Counted from the first letter of the stretch, positions 1-8,221 are shown. The stretch: 19,592 bases of DNA from Eubacterium sp. TM05-53 (GCF_003436425.1 NZ_QSPK01000044.1:1-19592); one strand, 5' to 3'. The notes: generated by a model not told the origin, from the letters alone. Numbers and translations: made by a program.

Positions 1-15
1 AAATAGACACTATTA

Positions 16-34
16 ATGTCGAATATATCGACAT
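16..34. repeat. Short inverted repeat
   Basis: A 7-bp perfect inverted repeat (ATGTCGA and TCGACAT around a 5-nt AT loop) lies at the window edge. Neither side carries a T-run, so it is not an obvious intrinsic terminator. It could be an operator or the end of a structure belonging to the upstream gene outside the window. Nothing more can be said. Confidence 0.35.
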
Positions 35-74
35 GTCACCAAATTGCTAGTTAAGCCAAGAAAATACTCTTTGA

Positions 75-102
75 TTGAATTTCAACTAAAAATTGGTATA
101 AT
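75..102 (+). promoter_or_regulatory. Sigma-A promoter with extended -10
   Basis: TTGAAT at 75-80, a 16-nt spacer and TATAAT at 97-102, preceded by TG one base upstream (94-95), give a strong extended -10 promoter. Predicted transcription start is about 109. No credible protein gene follows on this strand before the terminator at 246-283, which suggests that the product is an RNA. Confidence 0.65.
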
Positions 103-108
103 CCTTTT

Positions 109-284
109 GAAGGTACCAATACCTTTAGATGTGGTAAGCATCTTTAAAAGTTGTGGTCGGATGAGCGACGGTAAATGCTCATGTCAATCATTGTCGACAA
201 CCGACAGAAAAACTTACCAGATTTGATTTTTTAGGAATATTTATGAAAAGGTGGAATCTTCAATTAGCAAGACTCCACCTTTTG
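109..284 (+). ncRNA. Candidate structured small RNA with pseudoknot
   Basis: This stretch runs from a strong promoter to an intrinsic terminator and folds compactly on paper. Hairpin one is 110-115 with 120-125 (CCAA loop). Hairpin two is 127-131 with 139-143. The loop of hairpin two (GGTAAG, 133-138) is perfectly complementary to CTTACC at 213-218, a 6-bp pseudoknot. Between them GTCGG (156-160) pairs with CCGAC (201-205), stacked directly on a 6-bp hairpin 161-166/177-182. The only ORF across it is a 60-codon TTG-start frame with no ribosome site, which I treat as spurious. I do not recognise the class: it lacks the hallmark strings of T-box, 6S, SRP and the common riboswitches. It could be a stand-alone sRNA or a riboswitch that has lost its gene. 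Existence as an RNA gene is inference from the signals. Confidence 0.5.
246..284 (+). terminator. Intrinsic terminator, possibly bidirectional
   Basis: AAAAGGTGGA (246-255) pairs with TCCACCTTTT (274-283). After one mismatch TCTT pairs with AAGA, leaving an 8-nt loop. The arms end in A4 and T4, so it could work on either strand. It closes the candidate RNA that starts near 109. Confidence 0.65.
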
Positions 285-297
285 TCATCTGATAATC

Positions 298-324
298 AAA
301 AAGGCCCTCCAGTAAAGGTGGACC
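298..324 (-). terminator. Likely terminator of the rpsT-side transcript
   Basis: Read on the - strand, GGTCC (324-320) pairs with GGGCC (307-303) with one G-U pair and an inner two-pair extension, followed by five T (302-298). It lies about 120 nt beyond the stop of the small antitoxin-like ORF and would end any transcript reading through from rpsT. Confidence 0.45.
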
Positions 325-336
325 AATTTAACTGTA

Positions 337-372
337 TTAGGAATTTTGCTTTAAATCCTTTTTAAATACAAA
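337..372 (-). pseudogene. Possible remnant of a RelE/YafQ-type toxin
   Basis: Downstream of the antitoxin-like ORF one - strand frame reads FVFKKDLKQNS then stop. FKKDLK-type strings are typical of the N-terminal helix of RelE/YafQ toxins, and the position, directly after a RelB-like antitoxin, is where such a toxin would sit. No start codon with a ribosome site and no further toxin sequence is visible. The match is very short, so this may be chance. Confidence 0.15.
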
Positions 373-443
373 TGGGCATTTAGCGTTTATTATTAAAATA
401 AGTCGGAATGTGTACCTACGAGTTATAAATTCTATACCATATT

Positions 444-569
444 TCATATATCTAATGCCGCTTTTAGCTCATCGATGCTAGAGTATTTCGGTGTGTTTGG
501 ATCAGACATTATTCTTCTTCCTTCTTCAATAGCTTCGATTGTAGTTTGGTTTGGTTCGTGATTCTTCAT
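444..569 (-). CDS. RelB/DinJ-type antitoxin, C-terminal half only (41 aa)
   Basis: This tiny ORF starts at ATG 569 with a strong GGAGG ribosome site five bases upstream (575-579). The product contains EAIEEGRRIMSDPN followed by YSSIDELKAAL. That is the pattern of the C-terminal, toxin-binding half of RelB/DinJ antitoxins, where an AIxEGxRI..DPN..GYxxxDEL run is common. Family members are usually about 80-95 residues with an N-terminal ribbon-helix-helix DNA-binding domain, which is wholly missing here. No intact toxin follows. It sits just after the rpsT terminator and has no promoter of its own that I can see, so expression would need read-through. It is either a decayed antitoxin or a domesticated stand-alone toxin-neutralising peptide. 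Family call is by eye; the good ribosome site supports translation. Confidence 0.6.
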   Translation of the reverse strand: MKNHEPNQTTIEAIEEGRRIMSDPNTPKYSSIDELKAALDI

Positions 570-583
570 GTTTTCCTCCAATA

Positions 584-610
584 ATAAAAAAAGAAGTCAT
601 ATGACTTCTT
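584..610 (-). terminator. rpsT intrinsic terminator
   Basis: A perfect 20-nt palindrome (591-610) is followed on the - strand by a T-run (590-584). It begins ten bases beyond the rpsT stop codon. It separates rpsT from the small antitoxin-like ORF, whose ribosome site lies immediately after the T-run. Confidence 0.8.
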
Positions 611-619
611 AATCCTTCA

Positions 620-883
620 TTACGCGATTTCGTTAATAGCTTTAGCTAAACGTGCTTTTTGACGGCTAGCGTAGTTTTTGTGGTGAATACCTTTAGCTAC
701 GGCTTTGTCCAATTTTGAACTGCAGTCGTTGTAAGCTGCTACAGCAGCTTCTTTATCTTTAGCATCAACAGCTGCTAATACAGCTTTAATACTTGATTTC
801 AATGCTGATTTTTTAGATACGACTAATTTGTGAGCCTTGTTATTTGTTTTAACACGTTTCTTTTGAGATTTAATCTGTGGCAT
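620..883 (-). CDS. rpsT: 30S ribosomal protein S20
   Basis: The product is a small, very basic helical protein (87 aa) with the S20 signature. It begins MPQIKSQKKRVKTNNKAH, has a lysine/alanine-rich middle, and ends with the KGIHHKNYASRQKARL block typical of the family. S20 binds 16S rRNA early in assembly of the small subunit. The start is ATG at 883: an AGGAGGT site lies eight bases before it. An upstream GTG at 892 overlaps that site and would add only three residues, so it is rejected. It is transcribed alone, divergent from fmt, from a near-consensus promoter at 916-944, and ends at a palindromic terminator. The identification is secure. Confidence 0.96.
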   Translation of the reverse strand: MPQIKSQKKRVKTNNKAHKLVVSKKSALKSSIKAVLAAVDAKDKEAAVAAYNDCSSKLDKAVAKGIHHKNYASRQKARLAKAINEIA

Positions 884-915
884 GAAGTGCACCTCCTGAC
901 ATAAATTGCAAAAGG

Positions 916-944
916 ATTATAGCAAAATTTCTGATTTATTGCAA
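916..944 (-). promoter_or_regulatory. rpsT promoter
   Basis: On the - strand TTGCAA (944-939), a 17-nt spacer and TATAAT (921-916) form a near-consensus sigma-A promoter about 33 nt before the S20 start codon. This fits a highly expressed ribosomal protein gene. Confidence 0.85.
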
Positions 945-965
945 CACAACTTCAAAAAAATACGC

Positions 966-971
966 TATAAT
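966..971 (+). promoter_or_regulatory. Possible fmt promoter -10 element
   Basis: A perfect TATAAT lies 22 bases before the fmt start. There is no good -35 at 16-18 nt; the closest match, TTGCAA at 939-944, is 21 nt away and is already the (palindromic) -35 of the divergent rpsT promoter. If used, it is a weaker promoter, back to back with that of rpsT. Confidence 0.5.
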
Positions 972-993
972 ACTCTAGTATTGGAGTGATATT

Positions 994-1923
994 ATGGAAA
1001 ATAGACGCATTATTTTTATGGGAACACCCAAAATTGCGAGTGTCGTATTAAAAACGATGTTAGAAAATGATATACATGTAGGCTTAGTGGTAACGCAGCC
1101 AGATAAGAAAAAGGGCAGGAAACAACAGCTTGTTTATTCTGAAGTCAAAGAAGTGGCTTTAGAACATGATATACCTGTGTTTCAGCCAGTAAAAATTAAG
1201 TCAGACTATCAAACCATTCTTGATTTTAACCCTGATTTAATTGTGACTTGTGCGTATGGACAAATCGTACCTAAAGAAGTGTTGGATCTTCCTAAGTATG
1301 GTTGTGTGAACCTTCATGGTTCTTTGCTTCCTAAATATAGGGGGGGAGCCCCTATCCAAAGAGCGATTTGGAATGGTGATAAAGTGAGTGGTATGTCCTT
1401 AATGAAAATGGCACCTAAAATGGATGCGGGACCTGTTTTAGCACAAAAAGAAATTGAAATATTGCCTGAAGACAATTCCACATCTTTATTTGATAAGATG
1501 GCCATTTGTGCTGGAGAATTATTGCTTTCTCATTTTGAAGAGATCTGTTCAGGTAAGGCAGTCTATGTCGAACAAGATGAGAGTCAAGTTTTATTCTCTC
1601 CTGTTTTATCCAAAGAAGAAGAGCATATTGATTTAAATCAGGATGATGAACACATCTTGAATCAAATTCGTGCTTTTTCAGATGCACCAGGTGCTTATGT
1701 ATTATTAAAAGGAAAGAAATTTAAGATTTTAAAGGCAAGTTATTTAAATGAAGCGAATTCGTTTGCCTCTTTAGTCAAGATTGGTAAGAACAAGCTAGGC
1801 ATTGGACTTCATACAGGTACACTTGTGATTGAAACTTGTCAAATGGAAGGAAAGCCAGTCATGGATTGTGCAAGCTTCTTTAATGGACAAGGTCGTAACT
1901 TAGTCGGAAATATTGTAGAATAG
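994..1923 (+). CDS. fmt: Methionyl-tRNA formyltransferase
   Basis: This enzyme transfers a formyl group from 10-formyltetrahydrofolate to Met-tRNA(fMet), so that translation can initiate. At 309 aa it has the usual family length. The N-terminal formyltransferase domain opens with IIFMGTP and contains the folate/catalytic block [15 protein letters not shown] (N106, H108, S110-LLPKYRG) and the catalytic aspartate in PKMDAGPVL (D144). The C-terminal tRNA-binding domain follows from about residue 205. The start is ATG 994 with GGAG eight bases upstream. It is the first gene of a + strand run with lepA (10 nt gap) and hemW. No peptide deformylase gene is adjacent, unlike the common def-fmt order. 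Confidence 0.96.
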   Translation: MENRRIIFMGTPKIASVVLKTMLENDIHVGLVVTQPDKKKGRKQQLVYSEVKEVALEHDIPVFQPVKIKSDYQTILDFNPDLIVTCAYGQIVPKEVLDLPKYGCVNLHGSLLPKYRGGAPIQRAIWNGDKVSGMSLMKMAPKMDAGPVLAQKEIEILPEDNSTSLFDKMAICAGELLLSHFEEICSGKAVYVEQDESQVLFSPVLSKEEEHIDLNQDDEHILNQIRAFSDAPGAYVLLKGKKFKILKASYLNEANSFASLVKIGKNKLGIGLHTGTLVIETCQMEGKPVMDCASFFNGQGRNLVGNIVE

Positions 1924-1933
1924 GGGGAAATCT

Positions 1934-3736
1934 ATGGATCAAAAGAATATTCGAAATTTTTGCATCATTGCACATATTGACCACGGAAAAAGTACGTTAG
2001 CCGATCGTATCTTAGAACTTACAGATACCGTTGAAAAGCGTGAAATGAAAGATCAAATTCTAGATTCAATGGATCTAGAAAGAGAGCGTGGTATCACCAT
2101 TAAATTAAATGCCGTACAGCTTGTATATCATGCCAAAGATGGACAAGACTATTTGTTCCATCTTATTGATACACCAGGCCATGTCGACTTTACATATGAA
2201 GTGTCTAGATCTCTTGCAGCATGTGATGGAGCCATTCTTGTCGTGGATGCAGCCCAGGGCGTTCAGGCACAGACTTTAGCCAACGTATATTTGGCATTAG
2301 AAAATGATTTGGAAATCTTGCCTGTATTAAATAAGGTGGATCTTCCTAGTGCACAGCCTGAAGTTGTAAAAAAAGAAATTGAAGACTTAATTGGATTAGA
2401 TTGTAGTGAAGCGGTTGAAATCAGTGCTAAATCTGGATTGAATGTCGATAAAGTCCTAGAAGAAATCGTGCATAAACTACCGAGTCCAAAAGGCGATAAA
2501 GATGCTCCTACACAAGCTTTAGTCTTTGACTCTTTCTATGATTCATATCGTGGAATTATTGCCTTTGTTTCTGTAAAGAATGGAACCATCAAGCCAAAAG
2601 ATAAGATTCGCTTTATGGCTACAGGTGCTGAATATGAAGTCACAGAAGTCGGTGTTCGTACGCCAAAAGAAGTGGTGGAAAATCAATTGAACTGTGGAGA
2701 TGTAGGATGGGTCAGTGCAGCCATTAAAAATATTGAAGATGTTCGTGTCGGTGATACAATCACAGTCGCATCCAATCCTGCAAGTGAACCTTTATCTGGG
2801 TATCGTGAAATGCATCCTATGGTCTATTGTGGTTTATATCCAGTGGATAATGCGCGTTATGACGATTTAAAGGAAGCTTTATCCAAATTAAAATTAAATG
2901 ATGCAGCCCTACACTTTGAACCCGAAACTTCACAAGCCTTAGGCTTTGGATTCCGTTGTGGTTTCTTAGGCTTATTACATATGGACGTAGTGGAAGAGCG
3001 TTTGGAGCGTGAATACAATCTAAGCTTGATTGCAACAAGTCCATCCGTAATTTATCATGTTTATAAAACAGATGGCACAATGGAAGAAATCGATAACCCG
3101 TCGGCTTTACCAGAACCACAAAAAGTAGACCATATTGAAGAACCATATGTGAAGTGTGACATCATGGTGCCAAAAGAATACGTAGGTCCAATGATGGATC
3201 TTTGTCAGAAAAAACGTGGAGAATATGTAGACCTTCAAGTTTTAGATGATGTTCGTATGATGATGGTCTACCAAATGCCATTAAGTGAAATTATTTATGA
3301 CTTCTTTGATAAGATGAAATCTTGTACAAAAGGATACGCAAGTTTTGACTATGAATTTAGTGGATACCGTACAAGTAGTCTAGTCAAGATGGATATCTTA
3401 TTAAATGGACAGATTGTCGATGCCCTATCTACGATTGTCTTTAGAGATTTTGCGTACAACCGCGGTAATGCGATGGCCGTAAAATTAAAAGACTTGATCC
3501 CAAAACAACAATTTGAAATTCCCGTGCAGGCTGCCATTGGTGGTAAGATCATTGCGCGTACAAACATTAAGGCATTGCGTAAAAACGTTTTGGCCAAATG
3601 TTATGGTGGAGATATCTCGCGTAAAAAGAAATTGTTAGAGAAACAAAAAGAAGGAAAGAAACGTATGAAGATGGTAGGATCAGTAGAGATTCCTCAGGAA
3701 GCCTTCATGGCCGTTTTAAGTATGGATGACGACTAA
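1934..3736 (+). CDS. lepA: Elongation factor 4 (LepA), ribosome-associated GTPase
   Basis: EF4 is a translational GTPase that acts on stalled or assembling ribosomes. At 600 aa it has the full family length. The GTPase motifs are AHIDHGKST (G1, near residue 13), RERGITIK (G2), DTPGHVDF (G3) and NKVD (G4). They are followed by an EF-Tu-like beta-barrel, two EF-G-like domains, and the LepA-specific C-terminal domain with the basic [20 protein letters not shown] stretch that contacts the ribosome. An AGGGGG ribosome site lies seven bases before ATG 1934. Its stop codon overlaps the hemW start in TAATG, indicating translational coupling. Sequence is complete with no broken motifs. Confidence 0.97.
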   Translation: MDQKNIRNFCIIAHIDHGKSTLADRILELTDTVEKREMKDQILDSMDLERERGITIKLNAVQLVYHAKDGQDYLFHLIDTPGHVDFTYEVSRSLAACDGAILVVDAAQGVQAQTLANVYLALENDLEILPVLNKVDLPSAQPEVVKKEIEDLIGLDCSEAVEISAKSGLNVDKVLEEIVHKLPSPKGDKDAPTQALVFDSFYDSYRGIIAFVSVKNGTIKPKDKIRFMATGAEYEVTEVGVRTPKEVVENQLNCGDVGWVSAAIKNIEDVRVGDTITVASNPASEPLSGYREMHPMVYCGLYPVDNARYDDLKEALSKLKLNDAALHFEPETSQALGFGFRCGFLGLLHMDVVEERLEREYNLSLIATSPSVIYHVYKTDGTMEEIDNPSALPEPQKVDHIEEPYVKCDIMVPKEYVGPMMDLCQKKRGEYVDLQVLDDVRMMMVYQMPLSEIIYDFFDKMKSCTKGYASFDYEFSGYRTSSLVKMDILLNGQIVDALSTIVFRDFAYNRGNAMAVKLKDLIPKQQFEIPVQAAIGGKIIARTNIKALRKNVLAKCYGGDISRKKKLLEKQKEGKKRMKMVGSVEIPQEAFMAVLSMDDD

Positions 3737-4815
3737 TGGTACCATCAGCCTATGTACATATTCCTTTCTGTGATTCGATATGTGCGTATTGTGATTTTGT
3801 CCGTGTTCAAAAAAACGAACAATTCTTTTCAAGCTGGAAAGATACTTTAATACAAGAAATTAAAGAGTATAAGATAGAGAATCTTCATACTCTTTATTTT
3901 GGTGGGGGCACCCCCAGTTTATTAGACGTGGATGATTTTACTTCGATTCGTAATTGTTTTCCTAAAGATATTGATGAATTTACGGTAGAATGCAATCCAG
4001 AATCCTTAGATGAAGAAAAACTAGCATCTTATGTTTCTTTAGGTGTTAATCGTATTAGTCTAGGCGTACAAAGCTTTAAGGACGACTTATTAAAAATATG
4101 TAATAGAAAACATACATCAGACCAAGCTAAGACTGTCATTCAACTGATTCAGTCTAGTGGCATTCATAATTTTTCTATTGATTTGATTTTTGGATTACCG
4201 AATCAAACGATGGAAGATGTAAAAAAGGATATAGATACATTTTTAAATTTGTACATTCCACACTTATCTATTTATTCTTTACAGATTGAAGAAAATTCAA
4301 TATTTGGAAAAACAGGTGTAGAACCCATCGATAGTGATCTTGAAGCGGATATGTTTGAATATATTACGAAAACATTAGAGGCAGCCGGGTACATTCATTA
4401 TGAGATTTCTAGTTTTTGTAAGCCAGGCTATTACTCAAAACACAATTTAGCCTATTGGCAAGACAAAGATTTCTATGGCTTTGGCTGTGGCGCTAGTGGA
4501 AGACTTGATGGCATTCGTTATGATAATACGACAAAGTTGAAAGAATATTGTTCTTTTGGCCCTTGTTCTACATATATCAATGAAACACTAGCTGAACGAG
4601 GCATGGATGCGATTATGATGGCATTACGAACAAAGTTTGGATTGAATATAAAAGAATGGAATTTGAAATATCAGAATGATTTTAAAAATCACTACGCCAC
4701 TGTATTAGATAAGTATTGTGAGTATTTTTTATATGACTCGGATCGTGTCTTTTTAAATGATGCGGGACTTGAAATATTAAATACGATTCTAGTTGATTTT
4801 ATGATGATTGAATGA
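3736..4815 (+). CDS. hemW: Radical SAM heme chaperone HemW (HemN-like)
   Basis: Radical SAM protein of 359 aa. The iron-sulfur cluster motif is C12-x3-C16-x2-C19 followed by D-F, which is the HemW form; true HemN carries a fourth cysteine two residues on. The SAM-binding GGGTPSLL motif follows near residue 57. HNLAYW later in the protein matches the HNxxYW heme-binding signature used to tell HemW from coproporphyrinogen dehydrogenase HemN. The family delivers heme to respiratory and other hemoproteins, and many members are mislabelled as coproporphyrinogen oxidases. The start codon shares a base with the lepA stop codon. The lepA-hemW order is common in Bacillota. No heme biosynthesis genes are in the window. 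Confidence 0.93.
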   Translation: MVPSAYVHIPFCDSICAYCDFVRVQKNEQFFSSWKDTLIQEIKEYKIENLHTLYFGGGTPSLLDVDDFTSIRNCFPKDIDEFTVECNPESLDEEKLASYVSLGVNRISLGVQSFKDDLLKICNRKHTSDQAKTVIQLIQSSGIHNFSIDLIFGLPNQTMEDVKKDIDTFLNLYIPHLSIYSLQIEENSIFGKTGVEPIDSDLEADMFEYITKTLEAAGYIHYEISSFCKPGYYSKHNLAYWQDKDFYGFGCGASGRLDGIRYDNTTKLKEYCSFGPCSTYINETLAERGMDAIMMALRTKFGLNIKEWNLKYQNDFKNHYATVLDKYCEYFLYDSDRVFLNDAGLEILNTILVDFMMIE

Positions 4816-4834
4816 TATCATTTAATAGCTTTTG

Positions 4835-4893
4835 TACTGAGAGTCTGGAAACTTCCAACCTTTCGCTCGGTAGAAAAGGACTAATATACATGG
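4835..4893 (+). promoter_or_regulatory. Candidate S15 autoregulatory leader of rpsO
   Basis: The leader folds as TACTGAG (4835-4841) pairing with CTCGGTA (4866-4872), enclosing a small hairpin TGGA/TCCA (4846-4849/4854-4857). CCTTT (4859-4863) can alternatively pair with AAAGG just before the ribosome site. Ribosomal protein S15 is known to bind its own mRNA leader in many bacteria using structures that mimic its 16S site. Position and competing pairings near the GGAGG site (4892-4896) fit that role. I have not matched it to a specific known S15-leader class. Confidence 0.45.
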
Positions 4894-4903
4894 AGGAAGA
4901 AAA

Positions 4904-5170
4904 ATGTTATTAAAATCTGAAAAACAAGCAATTATGCAAGAGTATGCAGTACACGAAGGTGACACAGGTTCTCCTGAAGTTCAAATCGCTGTATTGACTG
5001 AAGAAATCAACCGTTTAACTGAACACTTCAAAGAACACAAACACGATTACCACTCACAACGTGGATTGATGAAAAAAGTTGGTCGTCGTAAAAAATTGTT
5101 AGCTTACTTGAAGGGTATAGATTTAGACCGTTATAAAGCATTGATCGCTAAATTAGGTTTAAGAAAGTAA
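4904..5170 (+). CDS. rpsO: 30S ribosomal protein S15
   Basis: An 88-aa protein with classic S15 motifs: [18 protein letters not shown] at the N-terminal side, the [11 protein letters not shown] block, then the [11 protein letters not shown] helix that binds the three-way junction of 16S rRNA. A strong GGAGG site sits seven bases before ATG 4904. It ends at an immediate intrinsic terminator, so it forms a separate transcript or the tail of the hemW one. In most bacteria pnp follows directly; here a 726-nt gene intervenes. Confidence 0.97.
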   Translation: MLLKSEKQAIMQEYAVHEGDTGSPEVQIAVLTEEINRLTEHFKEHKHDYHSQRGLMKKVGRRKKLLAYLKGIDLDRYKALIAKLGLRK

Positions 5171-5191
5171 TCGAAAAGATTACTTTTTTTA
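5165..5191 (+). terminator. rpsO intrinsic terminator
   Basis: AAGTAATC (5165-5172) pairs with GATTACTT (5178-5185) around a GAAAA loop and runs into a T-tract to 5190. The stem begins inside the last codon of rpsO. Confidence 0.85.
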
Positions 5192-5220
5192 TTGTGATTT
5201 TTTTGCTACTCAAGTATAAT
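5192..5220 (+). promoter_or_regulatory. Promoter of the two-TM Nudix-like gene
   Basis: TTGTGA (5192-5197), a 17-nt spacer and TATAAT (5215-5220) lie directly behind the rpsO terminator and 17 bases before the next start codon. The inserted gene therefore appears to have its own promoter rather than relying on rpsO. Confidence 0.7.
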
Positions 5221-5237
5221 TTCGTAAAGAGGTAGTT

Positions 5238-5963
5238 ATGAAGCTATATATTGACGATAAAGAATTAAAACTATTGATGGAAGAAAAGAGAGATTTAATT
5301 GGGACTAAAATACAATGGGATGCACTAATAAGTGCGATATCCTTCATTATCTCTGTTGCGACTGCAACTTATGGAGATATCTTATCTATCCCAAAGATTG
5401 TTATTAAAACAGTGTTTTTAATTATTTCAATTGCGTATTTTGTTAAGGTCTTGTATGAATGTATTAATTCAAAAATTCATAAATATGACCATAAAGATTT
5501 AACAAGTGATATTGAAAAATTAAATACAATTCAACATAATCATTCTTTGGTTGCGATTAAAGATACTTTTAGTGTTGATTCAAAAAGATATTTGACATAC
5601 TATGATGAAAAATGGGAATGTAAATTATTTTTGAATTTCAAAACTATTGAAGAAGATAACGAAAATAATTTGATTGAAAATTTATCCTCAAATTTATCTA
5701 TTAATAGAAGTTCAATTCGTTGTGAAATCAAGGGAAATCAAGTAGATGAAAAGTATTCAGTAAGTCATAAAGAGATGAGGACGTATAATCATCGATTGTA
5801 TGAAGTGTCTATTTCTAATTTTCCTGAAATTATGCGAAATGATAATTTTACATTGAATGGAAAACATTATTATTGGATGAGTATTGATGATATGCGAAAA
5901 GATAAGGAAATCATCAAGAAGAATTTAGAAATTGTTGAGTTTGTACATAGTCATATTAATTAA
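5238..5963 (+). CDS. Two-TM membrane protein with SMODS-associated Nudix-like domain (putative orphan effector)
   Basis: A 241-aa protein. Two hydrophobic helices (about residues 28-46 and 53-74) precede a soluble domain (about 90-241). In that domain I see WECKLFLNFKT, a helix, then YSVSHKEMRTYNHRLYEVSI and a tail HYYWMSIDDMRKDKEIIKKN. This pattern (strand-helix core, late YxWMsIdeM..D..I..kN) resembles the divergent Nudix-like domain that follows two TM helices in proteins linked to CD-NTase (SMODS) immunity systems. Catalytic Nudix-box glutamates are not evident. The call is by eye and moderately uncertain. The gene has its own promoter and terminator, looks more AT-rich than its neighbours, and splits rpsO from pnp. 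No CD-NTase gene is nearby, so a defence role is inference. RBS AGAGG precedes ATG 5238. Confidence 0.55.
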   Translation: MKLYIDDKELKLLMEEKRDLIGTKIQWDALISAISFIISVATATYGDILSIPKIVIKTVFLIISIAYFVKVLYECINSKIHKYDHKDLTSDIEKLNTIQHNHSLVAIKDTFSVDSKRYLTYYDEKWECKLFLNFKTIEEDNENNLIENLSSNLSINRSSIRCEIKGNQVDEKYSVSHKEMRTYNHRLYEVSISNFPEIMRNDNFTLNGKHYYWMSIDDMRKDKEIIKKNLEIVEFVHSHIN

Positions 5964-5996
5964 GCTTGTAAACTGTAATTTACAGGCTTTTCTTTT
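5962..5996 (+). terminator. Terminator of the two-TM gene
   Basis: An 11-bp stem (5962-5972 with 5979-5989, one G-T pair) with a 6-nt loop is followed by a T-rich tail to 5996. It starts within the stop codon of the gene, isolating it from pnp. Confidence 0.85.
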
Positions 5997-6012
5997 ACGA
6001 AAAATAATGAGT

Positions 6013-6042
6013 TTGATATGTTTTATTTTAAATTTCTATGAT
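6013..6042 (+). promoter_or_regulatory. pnp promoter
   Basis: TTGATA (6013-6018), an 18-nt spacer and TATGAT (6037-6042) give a reasonable sigma-A promoter about 30 nt before the pnp start. A second -10-like TATTAT overlaps at 6042-6047 but lacks a good -35. Confidence 0.5.
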
Positions 6043-6072
6043 ATTATATAAAAGTATGATTGAGGTGAAAAA

Positions 6073-8214
6073 ATGGCGAAACAAGAGTTTCATTTAGATT
6101 TTTGTGGTCGGGGGATCACAGTAGAAACTGGTGAAATCGCAAAACAGGCTGATGGAGCCGTTATTATCCGTTATGGAGATACAGTGACTTTATCAACTGC
6201 ATGTGCATCAAACCAGGCAAAAGAAGGGATTGACTTTTTCCCTTTAACAGTAAGTTTTGAAGAAAAGTTATATTCTGTTGGAAAGATTCCAGGAGGATTT
6301 TTACGTCGTGAAGGAAGACCAAGCGAACATGCGACATTAACAGCTCGTATGATCGACCGTCCAATCCGTCCTTTATTTGCGGAAGGATTCCGTAATGAAG
6401 TACAGGTTGTCAACACAGTATTAAGTGTAGATCAAGATGCTAGCCCTGAAATGGCAGCTATGTTTGGTGCTTCATTGGCATTATGTATTTCAGATATTCC
6501 ATTTAATGGACCGATCGCTGGTGTTAAAGTTGGACGTATCAATGGAGAATTAGTGGCCAACCCTACAGTTGCTCAAATGGAAGAAAGTGACATTGATTTA
6601 ACTGTTGCGGGTACTGCACAAGCTTTAAACATGGTTGAAGCTGGCGCTAAAGAAGTTAGCGAAGAAGATATGTTGGCAGCATTGATGTTTGGACATGAAC
6701 AAATCAAAAAATTATGTGCATTCCAAGAAGAAATCGTTGCGGCTTGCGGTAAAGAAAAACGTGAAATCGAATTGTATGCCGTAGATGAAACAATCGATAG
6801 TGAAGTTCGTGCAAACTTTGAAGCACAAATCCGTGCAGCTGTATCGATCAAAGAAAAATTAGAGCGTTACGGAAAAATTGATGATTTAACAGATGAAGCT
6901 GCGGAAATGATCGCAAATAAAGAATATGCATCTGAAAAAGATCAAAACAATGCGGTGAAACAAGCTCGTGAAATCTGTCGTGGTATTGAAGCTGACGAAG
7001 TACGTCGTTTGATCATTGAAGACAAAGTACGTCCAGATGGTCGTCAAATCGACGAAATCCGTCCATTGAACTCACAAGTTGATTTACTTCCTCGTGTTCA
7101 TGGTTCTGCATTGTTTACGCGTGGTGAAACACAGGTATTATCTACAACAACATTGGGTGCATTAAATGACAACCAGATCATTGATGACTTAACCGTTGTG
7201 GATTCAAAACGTTTCATGCACCACTATAACTTCCCACCATATTGCGTTGGTGAAACAGGACGTATGGGAAATCCAGGACGTCGTGAAATTGGTCATGGTG
7301 CCTTAGGTGAAAGAGCTTTAGCTCAAGTACTACCAAGTGTAGATGAATTCCCATATACAATTCGTACGGTTGCGGATGTTATGGAAAGTAATGGTTCAAG
7401 TTCTCAGGCAAGTATTTGTGCTGGAACTATGTCTCTAATGGCTGCTGGTGTTCCAATCAAGGCTCCAGTTGCTGGTATTGCGATGGGACTAATCATGGAT
7501 GATAATTCAGGTAAATATACTGTATTAACGGATATCCAAGGTATGGAAGACCACTTTGGAGATATGGACTTTAAGGTTGCCGGAACTAAAAATGGTATCA
7601 CAGCATTACAGATGGATATCAAAGTAACAGGTATCACTAAAAATATCTTCGAAGAAGCATTGGCACAAGCACACAAGGCTCGTCTAGAAATCTTAGATAA
7701 CATGCTTGCATGTATTTCAGAACCTAGAAAACAATTGAGTCCATATGCACCTAAGATTGCGATGATGAACATCGATCCGGATAAGATCAAAGATGTGATC
7801 GGACCTGGTGGAAAAATGATCAACGAAATCATTGCGCAATGTGACAATGTAAAAATTGATATTGATGATGATGGAAAAGTAGTGATCTACCACAATGATT
7901 ACGATACAATCGAAAAGGCGAAACAAATGATCAGCGACATCGTACGTGTTGCCAAAGTTGGTGATGTATATGCAGCTAAGGTTGTTCGCTTAGAAAAATT
8001 CGGTGCATTCGTGAACTTATTTGGTAATACAGATGGTTTATTACACATTTCTAAAATTTCTCACCACCGTGTAGATAAAGTGGAAGACGTGTTAAAACTT
8101 GGTGATATCATCGATGTTAAGGTTACAGAAATCGACAATAAGGGTCGTATCAATGTAAGCGCAAAAGCTTTACTTCCAAAACCTAAAACAGAAGAAGAAA
8201 AAACAGAAGCGTAA
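6073..8214 (+). CDS. pnp: Polyribonucleotide nucleotidyltransferase (PNPase)
   Basis: PNPase degrades RNA 3' to 5' by phosphorolysis and is a core part of mRNA turnover. The 713-aa product has the full layout: two RNase PH domains separated by a helical domain, a KH domain and an S1 domain. The second RNase PH domain contains [12 protein letters not shown], the phosphate-binding [13 protein letters not shown] run and the catalytic aspartates in [14 protein letters not shown] (D493 and D499). The KH domain has [11 protein letters not shown] from residue 576, and the S1 domain spans about 630-697. AGGTG precedes ATG 6073. It has its own promoter and a strong terminator, and is not co-transcribed with rpsO. 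Confidence 0.97.
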   Translation: MAKQEFHLDFCGRGITVETGEIAKQADGAVIIRYGDTVTLSTACASNQAKEGIDFFPLTVSFEEKLYSVGKIPGGFLRREGRPSEHATLTARMIDRPIRPLFAEGFRNEVQVVNTVLSVDQDASPEMAAMFGASLALCISDIPFNGPIAGVKVGRINGELVANPTVAQMEESDIDLTVAGTAQALNMVEAGAKEVSEEDMLAALMFGHEQIKKLCAFQEEIVAACGKEKREIELYAVDETIDSEVRANFEAQIRAAVSIKEKLERYGKIDDLTDEAAEMIANKEYASEKDQNNAVKQAREICRGIEADEVRRLIIEDKVRPDGRQIDEIRPLNSQVDLLPRVHGSALFTRGETQVLSTTTLGALNDNQIIDDLTVVDSKRFMHHYNFPPYCVGETGRMGNPGRREIGHGALGERALAQVLPSVDEFPYTIRTVADVMESNGSSSQASICAGTMSLMAAGVPIKAPVAGIAMGLIMDDNSGKYTVLTDIQGMEDHFGDMDFKVAGTKNGITALQMDIKVTGITKNIFEEALAQAHKARLEILDNMLACISEPRKQLSPYAPKIAMMNIDPDKIKDVIGPGGKMINEIIAQCDNVKIDIDDDGKVVIYHNDYDTIEKAKQMISDIVRVAKVGDVYAAKVVRLEKFGAFVNLFGNTDGLLHISKISHHRVDKVEDVLKLGDIIDVKVTEIDNKGRINVSAKALLPKPKTEEEKTEA

Positions 8215-8221
8215 AAGTTAG

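Noticed and set aside
151..218. Hammerhead or pistol ribozyme core
   Set aside because: There is a GGATGAG string and a pseudoknot, but the order of helices and the conserved catalytic strings of either ribozyme are not present.
44..226. 60-codon + strand ORF with a TTG start
   Set aside because: It spans its own promoter, has no ribosome site and no recognisable protein pattern; the stretch is better explained as a structured RNA.
7404..7847. 147-codon - strand ORF inside pnp
   Set aside because: Antisense to a fully conserved PNPase region, with no ribosome site.
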